Assembly: GCA_001579985.1 (NCBI GenBank)
Contig: LRSR01008562.1
Coordinates: 1-21,619 of the forward strand
DNA: 21,619 nucleotides
Reading direction: 5' to 3'
Source of the DNA: Hypsibius dujardini
Lineage: Eukaryota > Tardigrada > Eutardigrada > Parachela > Hypsibiidae
Part shown: piece by piece, positions 1 to 8,577 of the stretch
How positions within the stretch are numbered: the stretch's first letter is position 1
Layout of the letters: every line of letters begins with the position of its first letter
Notes under the pieces: model-generated
The model's database searches: none
Seen by the model: only the letters and a program-made list of their open reading frames with translations
What the model was told of the DNA's origin: nothing
Translations under genes and position numbers: made by a program

Positions 1-474
1 GGAGCGTATGTGGACGTTACAAGTCCTGAAGTGAGGCGGAAGAAAAGTGCCTGCAATTTCGATAACGCTGTAAAATTAAATAAGCTAACTTGCTAAAAAT
101 TGTTTATTTTTTCCGATTCGAGCCCTTTGTCTGGTCTGCACGTCTGATCAAGGCCGGTCGTTGCCCAAAATGTTTCCTTATAAACCATACTATTTCCTTC
201 ATTAACTCATTTAATACTTCTGCCTCCCGCGCCAATTTTGCTGAGGTTGGGGTCCTCCTGGTCGTGGTCAGCTAATTTTCAGAGTCTAGAAACTTTGCAC
301 ACTTGTGAACTACTGGTGATTTTCGTGTAAATGCCAGAAAAATTGGAAAACTGGTCTGCTTGAGAATATGAGCCTGGTCGCCGGGTATCTGCGTGCTTTT
401 TCAAATTTCCCTCTGTTAGTAAATCTGGTTTCGGATGAGCATGGTAATCTAGTGTGTCGAGTTGCTGCTATACA
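1..474. other. Intergenic, nothing recognised
   Basis: I see no coding exon or RNA gene here. The short open frames on both strands show no domain, signal peptide or matching splice sites. The right edge leads into the ~172-bp tandem repeat. Confidence 0.5.
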
Positions 475-983
475 AAAAGTGACTCTTTCAATGCACCCCA
501 TATGTACTCGCACGCCCCCTATCGGACGTTTGAGAATGCGATTTTTTATGCTCATCCCAACATTATTCTCTCGGGTACCCCTCTCAATATGTATACGTGT
601 ATACCCGTACCACGTTGTGTTTCGAATATAGTGCTCTAATACTATATAAAAGTGACTCTTTCAATGCACCCCATATGTACTCGCACGCCCCCTATCGGAC
701 GTTTGAACATGCGATTCGTCACCACATCCCAACATTATTCTGTCGGGTACGCCTCCCAATATATATACGTGTATACCCGTACCACGTTGTGTTTCGAATA
801 TAGTGCTCTAATACTACACAAAAGTGACTCTTTCAATGCACCCCATATGTACTCGCACGCCCCCTATCGGACGTTTGAAAATGCGATTCGTCACCACATC
901 CCAACATTATTCTGTCGGGTACCCCTCTCAATATATATACGTGTATACCCGTACCACGTTGCGTTTCGAATATAGTGCTCGAT
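475..983. repeat. Tandem repeat, ~172-bp unit, about three copies
   Basis: Copies begin near 478, 651 and 823, each opening with GTGACTCTTTCAATGCACCC. They end in a conserved tail with a GTATACCCGTACCACGTTG core before the next unit. Copies differ by scattered substitutions and by a one-base length change. Each contains a TATACGTGTATA palindrome. The many overlapping plus-strand open frames here only repeat the same translation in shifted frames and are not genes. The unit is about nucleosome length, which is typical of satellite-like DNA, but three copies is a small array. Confidence 0.93.
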
Positions 984-1482
984 GTATGTTTTCTGGTCTG
1001 AAGATTTTTGGTCGGTTTGTCTGATTTATGTATGCGACAACGCTGTGTTAGTGGCTCATAAAATTAAGCTAATAAATAAAATCAATCTCTCTGCTTGTTT
1101 ACCCTTGCGTAATAAAGGCAAACTGGTTTTGTGTTTTGCGTGCGAGTTAATTGACTCGAATGCAAGTGAGGATAACCACGTCGATTGTGTACCGGTACTG
1201 GAGTTGAACGTGAAGACACAAACAACCAACACAATGGTGGTGACATAACTAAAACAATTGCCATGGGTGATCAAGGCTGGTCACATTTGAGTGGCAGTGC
1301 AGTGTACTCCTGTGTAGCGCAAACGGAAAAACCCAACAGCGTAAATTATGACAAAAAAGTATGAACGAAATTGACTCGTGAGATCTCGTGTTGACCACTT
1401 ATTTACAGCTTAATTACGAGTGCCGAACGCGAACCGTGTTTCCCCTACCCTTCACACCACCCCATGGGAAAGATGTATGGCG
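984..1482. other. Upstream region of the first glycine-zipper gene
   Basis: No coding exon is supported. A forkhead-like TTGTTTACCC sequence lies near 1096, about 400 bp upstream of the TATA box of the next gene. The rest shows no clear structure. Confidence 0.4.
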
Positions 1483-1489
1483 TATAAAT
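1483..1489 (+). promoter_or_regulatory. TATA box of glycine-zipper gene 1
   Basis: TATAAAT stands about 130 bp upstream of the ATG at 1619, followed 25-35 bp later by a TCACC/CCATTC-type stretch that could hold the transcription start. The TATA-to-ATG distance is similar to those of the two paralogues (about 150 and 180 bp). Confidence 0.6.
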
Positions 1490-1618
1490 GGTGATCTGTC
1501 TTTCACCAACACCATTCATTCTTTCCATTCCAACTCTCCAAAAAATTAGTCCCAACTATCCATTTCTGTTTAACTTCTTGCAATCTCGTTCTCGAGAACC
1601 TGTTGCAGCACGAAAATC

Positions 1619-1977
1619 ATGGCCTCAGTAAAAGTTTGCTTCATCACCGTCATGGCTTTCTGCGTTTTATCAGCAAGTAAGCCTCTATCTATTTTTTAGG
1701 CAGAGTAATCGTTTCATCTGGTCAGTTTCTTCTTACATTTCAATGATCATCTAAAAAATCTGTTTGAATAGGTTGTGCGCCACTTGAGCGGGAAAAGCGG
1801 GAAGGAGCGGGAAAACTGACTGGAGCACTCGCAGGTGGTGTGGTCGGGGCAGCAGTCGGCGGACCGCTGGGAGCTGTTGCCGGCGCTGTCCTTGGTGGCG
1901 TTGCTGGTCACGAAATTCACAAAGTCAACCACCCGAAAGTGATCGTCCCTGCAGATGGTGTTGTTGTTGCTCAATAA
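1619..1977 (+). CDS. Secreted glycine-zipper propeptide, family member 1 (87 aa, 2 exons)
   Basis: I do not recognise this gene from any named family. Exons are 1619-1676 and 1772-1977, with a 95-nt GT-AG intron (GTAAGC...AATAG) in phase 1. Residues 1-20 form a signal peptide (hydrophobic core FITVMAFCVLSAS). A short propeptide from Cys21 ends in a dibasic R26-E-K-R29, which fits the furin rule R-X-K/R-R. The predicted mature peptide (30-87) has a GxxxG/Ala-Gly glycine-zipper stretch of roughly 30 residues, with motifs such as AGGVVGAAVGGPLG. It ends in a His/Lys/Pro/Val tail and has no Cys. Paralogues at 5032 and 6460 share the intron position and phase, the Ser-Cys-x-Pro start and REKR, so all three are clearly real. 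Glycine zippers pack membrane helices. A pore-forming, antimicrobial or matrix role is inference only. Confidence 0.88.
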
Positions 1978-2490
1978 GAACGAGAATCAGGCCAGATTCC
2001 TCGTAATTTTAGTCTGTCGTTTTGATCTACTGATTGTTTTCTAAAGTGTTACTGTATTAGTTAGTTAGTTCCTTGTGTCTGTGAACATGTAAGACAAAAA
2101 TTTTCAAAACTTCGAAATTTCAAATCGACCAATTATTCGCCTATTTCCCACATGTATTTGGATATTTATTCTTGGAATTATGTATTCGCATCGCGTACAT
2201 AAACGGTCCATCGACAAATAATATTTCTCTCAATAATCGATGGTGCGCATGAAATCCAAAGGGACGTCCTAGTATCCCGGCACTGATCGCATGCAGCGGC
2301 AGACCTGGACATGCAGTGCAGTGGCTTCCCATATAATACGATATATATATAATACGACTGACTGACCAGTGCTGACCGTTGCAAAAAACTCGTAGACCAC
2401 ACCACGACTGTGTGATCCTCTCTCGACCAGCACGAACGGCTCAATTCTAACTTTTCCCCCATTCAAACGTGGACGAGACACAATAACGGC
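1978..2490. other. Intergenic and 3' UTR of glycine-zipper gene 1
   Basis: This stretch holds the 3' UTR of the gene ending at 1977 and AT-rich DNA with a TATATATAT run near 2341. No polyadenylation signal could be placed with confidence. The minus-strand open frames have no recognisable domain. Confidence 0.4.
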
Positions 2491-3018
2491 AGAGGCTCGT
2501 TTAGGGTCCTTACAGGTCGAAACCAAGACCCCTCACGGTCGGGCCAGAGGTTGAGCAGAGGGGCAATTTTTTTTTCCAGACTGAATCCAAGAATGAGGCT
2601 TTTGTACCTGATTATTTTGAAACTTCTGGGGGTCTGGGGGTCTGGGGGTCTGAGGGTCTGATTTCCAGTGGGCCCCTGGGATTTCAAAACATTTTCAAAA
2701 ATATCGGTTTTTCGTTTAACTTTGAAGTTTTTTGAGGTCCAATATAAGCTCCCTGTTGATGAATACAAACGGGGGCAACAAAACATTTAAGAACGGTCCG
2801 AATTTGATGAAAAACTGATGTTTTAAAAACGTTTTCAAATTCCAGGGGGCCTACTGGAAATCAGGTCCCTACACCCCTACAAGTTTCAAAATGATCAGGG
2901 ACAATAGGCCGAATTTTGGGTTCAGTCTTGAAAAAAAGCTTTTTGCTCCTTTGCACACCCCCTGGCTCTACCGTGAGGGGCCCTGGTTCCGACCTGTGAG
3001 GACCCTAAACGAGCCTCT
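2491..3018. mobile_element. 528-bp element with long imperfect inverted repeats (MITE/foldback-like)
   Basis: The two ends mirror each other. The left end starts AGAGGCTCGTTTAGGGTCCT, and the right end read in reverse complement gives the same sequence. Similarity continues inward with substitutions and small indels along about 225-240 bp per arm (roughly 2491-2730 against 2793-3018), leaving a centre of about 60 bp. The arms share CCCCTCACGG and TGATTTCCAGT blocks. The left arm has an extra GGGGGTCT triplication near 2625-2650. There is no transposase frame. I could not identify a convincing target-site duplication. The structure suggests a non-autonomous DNA element, but its superfamily is unknown. 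Confidence 0.85.
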
Positions 3019-3231
3019 GAATATCGGTACAGTTATTTCATGTCGGGAAAGAGATGCATAGAGTAGCGATGGTCGGCCCGTACTCATTATACCATTTTGA
3101 ACTATTGCCAGTAACGTAGCAGCTGGGTAAGTACTGTGAAATAACGCACTGGAAGAGACTTGGAAGGGCACATTTACGCGCTACGAACAGCAGCAGATGT
3201 TCTACCTATCCTAAAGATGTTCTGTACTGTA

Positions 3232-4583
3232 CTACGAGGGCCCTTAAATAAGTAACGTCACTTGATTTTTTTTAAAATAATTGACGAGGTTGCCAATTTT
3301 CTGCTCATGCAGATAAGTTGAGGAACGAGTGTTGACCTACTTCTAGAAAGGCTAGGTCACGGCAGGACACAGGCGAGGCGAGAGGAATCTTCGGACGCAG
3401 GGCACTGCACTCAGCTCACTTCATTCGTCACACACACCATGACTCGAGGCTTTTTGGCTCTAAGAGCAGCCATCTTTCATGATTTTAAACCCGGTTTATC
3501 ACCCCAGTAATGCTTTGATCGCCTAATAAGAACTTTTGGTAGAGAAGCTGTGCTAACTAAGAGGACCATCCAGCGCTGGTTCAGGCTCACCGAGAAGGAA
3601 GAAACCTCCTGGAAGATTTGCATCGAAATGCAAGACGCGCCTCTGTGATCACTCCTCAATTAGTCTCCGCCGTAGCCGAATTCGTTAATCTCTATCCTCA
3701 TTCTTCCTATGCCGAGATAGAGCACCAATTCTCCATCAGTTCGCCGCAGTGCCATCTCATTTTGAAGTAGAAGCTGGGACTGAAAAAGGTGTCTTCCCGT
3801 TGGGCTCCGCACTCTCTCACCGAGGTCCAAAAACGCAGCCGTTTGGAAGTCGCCCAGAAGATGGTCAGCAGGTATGGTGCAGAGGATGGAAAGCGTCTCA
3901 AAGAGATCGTCACTGGGGATGAGATTAGGGCTTTTTATTATGATCCTCTGACAAAGCGGCAATCGATGCAGTGGATGAAAAAAGGAGAGCCTCGACCAAA
4001 CAAAGTGCGTCGTGGAAGGAGCACGAAGGAGGTCATGTACATCATTTTCTCGATTACTCAGGCATTGCCTCCTGTCGGAGGCTGATTCCAACCTAGGAAA
4101 GACGCACCATCAACTCCACATTCTACGTAAAAAACTGCCTGAAGAAACTCGTGGCCAGGCTGAGGAAGAAGAGGGGGAAGATTGGTCTGCGGGGTCTCAA
4201 GCTGCACCACGACAACGCCTCAAGTCACAAGTCCGACTTGACCACTGCATTTCTGGCCGAAAAAAAATTGAAAATTTTGCCACACACGGTTTATTCTCCT
4301 GATCTGTCGCCCTGCAATTTCTTTTTATTTCGCAAACTTAAAGAGACTCTCCGGGGGCGGAGATTTGAAACGGAAGAGAAGCTTGACAGCGCAGTGCAGG
4401 GCCGCCTCCGCGAGCTCTCTAAGAATGGTTTTCTGGACGTCTTCCGTAGTTGGATTCTTCGATGCAAAAAGTGCATCCAGTTCGAGGGTGATTACTTTGA
4501 AGGACAGTGACGTAAAAGTTAAATTTCGATGCTCTGTTATTTTTAAATAATTAGGTGACATTACTTATTTAGGGCCCTCGTAG
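3232..4583 (+). mobile_element. Mariner (Tc1/mariner) element, 1352 bp, with TA duplication
   Basis: Terminal inverted repeats begin CTACGAGGGCCCT at the left end and end with its reverse complement at 4583. Similarity runs about 35 bp inward (AAATAAGTAACGTCAC against AAATAAGTAATGTCAC). TA dinucleotides at 3230-3231 and 4584-4585 are the expected target duplication. The length and the D34D-type transposase inside place it in the mariner family. Because the transposase is broken, it can only move if supplied in trans. Confidence 0.95.
3439..4510 (+). pseudogene. Mariner transposase remnant with stops, frameshifts and a D-to-N change
   Basis: The reading starts at ATG 3439 with a helix-turn-helix region (FGREAVLTKRTIQRWF). 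It is interrupted by an in-frame TAA after about 23 codons, a frameshift near 3597, a TAG near 3769, a frameshift near 4050 and a TAG near 4111. The recognisable family blocks are W-x-PHSLT-x-x-QK, VTGDE (first catalytic Asp) and HHDN (second Asp), followed 34 residues later by YSPDLSPCN. The third catalytic residue, normally Asp in mariner D,D34D enzymes, is Asn here. The C-terminal frame is open to TGA 4510. The copy is dead by several independent lesions. Confidence 0.95.
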
Positions 4584-4878
4584 TACATTACCTTTGTGCT
4601 TTAAAGCTCTGTATTCGCCTAGCCACGATGGCGAATATATAGGTTGATGGGTCATTCTAACAGTGCGTCAGTAGGGCTGGTTTTCCATCTCGAGTTTTCT
4701 TGCTGACGCCCAAATCAGTGACTGTAATGCTGAGTAATTTAGCAACTCCTGATCCTGCTAAAACTGCTGTCCTTGTAATGTTAGTTTACCATCGGAAAAC
4801 AAGGAAGGTCGTTTAGCCGAATAGTAAGCGAAGTGTCGTTGTTTTTTAGTCAACCCGAAAACTCTTTCCCCAAAAAGT

Positions 4879-4886
4879 ATTTAAGT
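4879..4886 (+). promoter_or_regulatory. TATA-like box of glycine-zipper gene 2
   Basis: TATTTAAG lies about 150 bp upstream of the ATG at 5032, at a spacing comparable to that of the paralogues. A CTACGTACGTTACGTACGTT palindromic tract (near 4961-4980) lies in the presumed 5' UTR. Confidence 0.45.
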
Positions 4887-5031
4887 CGATTTCGATGCAA
4901 GCTTTTTTACAGTTGATTGGATTCGTTCGTTACAGTGGACGATATACAGACGTCACGTTACCTACGTACGTTACGTACGTTAACGATTCTATCAAAACAA
5001 TCAACACTACGCCTCACAAACAGTTTTCACA

Positions 5032-5393
5032 ATGGATTTCGACTCAGCTTTCATCCTATTCTTATCAACTATGGTCATGACAGCTTGTAAGGTCCTACAT
5101 TTTTACTGATTATTAATCGAATAATTATATTATATGATTAATTAAAATATAAACCATATTTTGATATAGAAAATTGCTCCTTTTTTTTAGCTTGTTTACC
5201 CGTTGAGGTTAACAGGGAAAAGCGCGGATTGGTATCCGGTGGAGTCAAGGGAGCTTTAATTGGCGGGATTGTGGGAGCCGTGTTGCCGGGTGTCAGTGCC
5301 GGCAAAGGTGCTGCAATTGGAGCTGCCGGAGGAGCTGGACTGGGAGCCCTTGGAAATAAAAGGAAGACCGGCAGCTATTTTGGAGCTCGCTAA
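5032..5393 (+). CDS. Secreted glycine-zipper propeptide, family member 2 (85 aa, 2 exons)
   Basis: Not a family I recognise. Exons are 5032-5086 and 5191-5393, separated by a 104-nt AT-rich intron (GTAAGG...TTTTTTTTAG) in phase 1, the same position as in members 1 and 3. Residues 1-19 are a signal peptide (AFILFLSTMVMTAS), though Asp2/4 make its start acidic. The propeptide from Cys20 (C-L-P-V-E-V-N) runs to the furin-type R27-E-K-R30. The mature peptide (31-85) opens GLVSGGVKGALIGGIVGAVL. A second Gly/Ala-rich helix-like segment with a KGAA motif follows, then a basic tail (NKRKTGSYFGAR). It is closest to member 3, with which it shares ALIG-x-VVP/VLPG and the x-G-x-x-x-GAA block. A membrane-active or self-assembling role is inference. 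Confidence 0.87.
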
Positions 5394-5602
5394 TGTGGCT
5401 CATTTTATTTGCACGACTTTTTTCATCGGCGTTACATATATTCCCTTTCACTTAACTAAACCATGGCACCCTGTCAAATTAATTATCGTCAAAGGTACTG
5501 CGGTAGTAAAATGCCGTTTTGTGCATGTTAGTTCCGTTTCTGTAAGCGTAAAATACACTCCGATCACAAACACCCTTCTACTTTTCGCAAATATTTTTAC
5601 AA

Positions 5603-5765
5603 GTCCGTTCAAGGTTGTCTGATAGGTCCATTGAAGGTTGTCTGGTAGGTCCGTTCAAAGTTGTCTGATAGGTCCATTGAAGGTTGTCTGGTAGGTCCGT
5701 TCAAAGTTGTCTGACACGTCCATTGAAGGTTGTCTGGTAGGTCCGTTCAAACTTGTCTGATAGGT
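5603..5765. repeat. 23-bp minisatellite, seven copies alternating two variants
   Basis: Units of 23 bp alternate between GTCCGTTCAAR and GTCCATTGAAG starts, each followed by GTTGTCTGRTAG. This gives a 46-bp higher-order period. It lies about 210 bp downstream of the stop codon of glycine-zipper gene 2. Confidence 0.92.
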
Positions 5766-6279
5766 ACCGGTAAATGGTCTTCAAAACTACAAGCGGCAAC
5801 TCTATTGTTATTGTTTTTCGATCCTCTGCTTCAAGTGAACAGTCATTCATATAATACTGCGCTGGCCATACGCCAGAGGTGTTTTTACCATTTCATTACA
5901 TCTCCGCATGAAATTTCAGGATGAATAATCGGCTTTTGTTTGACTGACCACTCTGCATAAATTGGGGCTCGCTAAAGAGGATGGGTCGCTGATGTGAGAG
6001 ACTCTAAACAAACAAAGGCGCTGATTAGGGTGTGGCATGAAAAAAAACATTATCAATCGGTTGGTAGCTGCTTATGTAAACAAAATCAGTCAAGGCCGCT
6101 GATTCCTAACAATTATTCCTAGAAACATGTGAGCCATGTAATACATCTGCAGCATGACTCATAGTCTGGGCCGATGAGCTGCTTGAAAGTTCCACAAATC
6201 GCAGGTAAATCTGTTTGTTTACCCTGGCCGAGCTACTTTTTTTTCTTGGTATGCAAAAAGACTTGATTGTTTTCCGCGC
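5766..6279. other. Intergenic, upstream region of glycine-zipper gene 3
   Basis: No coding exon is seen. Two forkhead-type sequences occur: TGTAAACA near 6075 and its reverse form TTTGTTTACCC near 6213. They lie roughly 210 and 70 bp upstream of the presumed TATA element. Confidence 0.4.
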
Positions 6280-6286
6280 TTAAATA
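6278..6286 (+). promoter_or_regulatory. TATA-like element of glycine-zipper gene 3
   Basis: GCTTAAATAC lies about 180 bp upstream of the ATG at 6460. A TATAAAA also sits directly before the ATG (6453-6459), but it would leave no 5' UTR, so the upstream element is preferred. Confidence 0.35.
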
Positions 6287-6459
6287 CTGCGAACGTGAAG
6301 CTTTCTTCGTCATTTCAAGCTGCGCTGTAGATATATCCACGTATTCGAAGCTGAACAAGCCTCGAAAATTGGCATTTTGCGTTTATCGGTTCTCTAGCAG
6401 TCTCTCCTTAGTCTTAAGTCTCATCTCATTCCTGACCGCCAAACTGACAACCTATAAAA

Positions 6460-6573
6460 ATGGTATCCTCTCAAGTTTACGTTTTTATCCTTTCGATCTT
6501 CGTCTTGTCTGCCAGTAAGTACCGAATTTTTTCTAATCTTTCTTTCTTAATCTCAAGCTGCAGAGAATGAAGT

Positions 6574-6630
<57 letters not shown>

Positions 6631-7097
6631 TAGTCAGACAGATAGTCAGACAGGCAGACAGGCAGACTGACAGAGAGAGAGACAGACGGAAAGGTAAATT
6701 TGGAATTAAGCGCAAACAGGCAGCCAGAAAACCCAATGGTAGACCTGACATTTGTTTGCATACCGGAACCAAGTTCTCAGGTTGTGTTTATTCGCTTGTT
6801 TCCTAATGTTTTCGTTCTTGTTTAGGCTGTATGCCGGTTGAGCTTGACATCGCTAGGGAAAAGCGTGGGACGATCAGCAAAATAGTCGGCGGAGCTGTCG
6901 GTGGAGCCCTTATTGGGGCCGTGGTTCCCGGAATCAGTTGGAAACAGGGTGCTGCCGCTGGTGCGGCTGCGGGTGGCGCCTACGGCCTGTACACAAATTC
7001 TAAGGGCAAGAAGACGGACACTTCCGCCGTAGACACGGGCAGTGTAAGCGACACCGCTAGCAAACCGTCCTTGTGGAGTCGCTTGACCGGTCGTTGA
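6460..7097 (+). CDS. Secreted glycine-zipper propeptide, family member 3 (108 aa, 2 exons)
   Basis: Not a family I recognise. Exons are 6460-6514 and 6826-7097, with a 311-nt phase-1 intron (GTAAGT...TTTAG) lengthened by a CAGA microsatellite. Residues 1-19 are a signal peptide (VYVFILSIFVLSAS). The propeptide from Cys20 (C-M-P-V-E-L-D-I-A) ends in the furin-type R29-E-K-R32. The mature peptide (33-108) begins with two Gly/Ala zipper segments (IVGGAVGGALIGAVVPG, then QGAAAGAAAGGAYG). It then adds about 35 residues not found in the other two members: a Lys-rich turn, an Asp/Ser/Thr-rich stretch and a basic-aromatic end (SLWSRLTGR). Intron phase, the Cys-x-Pro-Val-Glu propeptide and REKR match member 2. 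The function is unknown. Confidence 0.9.
6574..6690. repeat. CAGA microsatellite in the intron of glycine-zipper gene 3
   Basis: A run of about 28 CAGA units, interrupted by CAAA, TAGT and CAGG variants, fills roughly a third of the 311-nt intron. The introns of the two paralogues (95 and 104 nt) lack it. A second CAGA run lies at 10395. Confidence 0.95.
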
Positions 7098-7578
7098 TCA
7101 GCCGCTTGTCATTCCACTACCTTTGCTGATATTTTGACAGCGACTTGAATTTAACCAAAGAATCGCGTACTGTTTTATTCACTGTTGTTATTTTATCAAA
7201 TGATTTTACTCTAAGTAGGTGCAATATAATGAATGCTACACCGCTTGTTTTCATGTGGGATTATTCAGCTGTTTTTGCAGCCGTGAAATATGAAGTATTT
7301 GGTAATGGTACTCGGGACTGCATTTAGTCTTACCATAAAAAGCGGACTCAAGCAAGGCTAACGCCGTGCGTATTCTATGCATTCATAGACACTCGTACTA
7401 TTTTTCTTCTTCTGTTTGTTCCACGTAAATTGCGGAAAGCACCATAACAAAATCAATACCGGTCAAAAAAATGCCCAAGTCTATTGCAAAGCCACCTGTC
7501 GTTTCACCCAACATGTCCTCGCACTCAGAAATTCAAAAGTGCCCGAACTAACGACTAAATAACGAACTAACGACGGTA
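7098..7578. other. Convergent intergenic region, nothing recognised
   Basis: This region lies between the stop of glycine-zipper gene 3 (plus) and the stop of GTP cyclohydrolase I (minus), so it holds both 3' UTRs. A TTTATT at about 7172 reads AATAAA on the minus strand but is about 400 nt past that gene's stop. I see no further structure. Confidence 0.4.
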
Positions 7579-8577
7579 TCAGTGCGAGTTCCGGATGAGC
7601 GTCATGAATTCTTCGCGGGTCTTCGGGTCGTCGCGGAAGTTGCCCAGAACCGAGCTGGTCACAGTTCTGGCACCATTCTTCTGGACACCGCGCATCACCA
7701 TGCACATATGTCTGGAAACAAAGAGTAATAACTTTATTTACCCGGCTCACAAATCAGGAACCGAGTCCTTGGTTGGAGTTCATGCCATCGAATGCTCCGT
7801 GAAAACTTACGCGGCCTCGATGACGACAGCCACGCCCGACGGCTGGACCGCTTCATTGATGGCCACTGCAATCTGCTTGGTCAAACGCTCTTGCACTGTA
7901 GAGCACCAAAGACAGCCCCTTTATTACCGATACACCCACTCTGTAAGCGTTTAGCCTCTCCACTCATACCTTGCAGGCGCCGGCTGAAGATCTCCACGAT
8001 ACGCGCAATCTTGCTCAGTCCGACGACTTTGTTCTTGGGCAAGTAGCCCACGTGGACCTTCCCGAAGAACGGCACCAAATGGTGCTCGCACATGGAGAAG
8101 ATGTCAATGTCCTTGACGATGACCATTTCCTCGTGGTTCTCCGCGAAGATTGCGTCGTTTAAGACATCTAGAAATTTGATTTTAGTTATGAAACTGATCT
8201 AAATTCAGACATCATAATCGGAAAAAATAAAGCTTACCGGAGACTTTCTCTTCGTAACCTTTGGTAAAGAACAAGAACGCCTTCGCCGCTCGTTCCGGGG
8301 TCTTGAGAAGACCTTCTCTTAGAGCGTCCTCGCCGACGCTTGTGAGGAGACTGCGGTAGGCGTTGGTCATCACCGGCAGCGCCACTTCCCGGGTCCCCGG
8401 GGCGACCTGGTCGAACTCACCGTCGTCGCCATGACTGCCGATGCTGTTGAGGGCGGCGAGCTTCTCGTCGATCGACTTGTTCGGCTGGAGGGCCACTTGT
8501 CCGTTTTGGGTCGGCATGTTCGGAGCTCTTGGGGACGACTTGCGATACTCCAACGGACGACGATTTTCAAACGGCAA
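7579..8577 (-). CDS. GCH1: GTP cyclohydrolase I, complete, 4 exons (251 aa)
   Basis: The enzyme converts GTP to 7,8-dihydroneopterin triphosphate, the first and rate-limiting step to tetrahydrobiopterin, as a cytosolic homodecamer. Exons (minus strand) are 8238-8577, 7970-8167, 7811-7895 and 7579-7711. Introns are 70, 74 and 99 nt, all GT-AG, and the joined frame is open from ATG 8577 to TGA. The length equals the animal norm of about 250 aa. A variable N-terminal region of about 65 residues precedes the conserved core (KTPERAAKA near 92-100). Zinc ligands Cys140 and His143 lie in SMCEHH, and Cys211 lies in HMCM. The catalytic block [15 protein letters not shown] and the C-terminal [15 protein letters not shown] are intact. 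The start gives a full-length protein, and no upstream in-frame ATG is needed. Nothing suggests inactivation. Confidence 0.97.

Noticed and set aside
475-1024. Several overlapping plus-strand frames of 66-107 codons with similar peptides
   Set aside because: They are the 172-bp tandem repeat read in shifted frames and have no gene structure.
1090-1130. A possible relic of a fourth glycine-zipper exon (GCTTGTTTACCC, reading SACLPLRNKGK)
   Set aside because: The first ~12 bases match the start of exon 2 of member 2 by sequence and by translation. The frame then has no REKR site, no Gly/Ala zipper and no acceptor signal, so chance is likely.
6477-6806. Ser/Leu/Cys-rich or Asp/Arg/Gln-rich repetitive proteins
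   Set aside because: These are translations of the CAGA microsatellite inside the intron of glycine-zipper gene 3.
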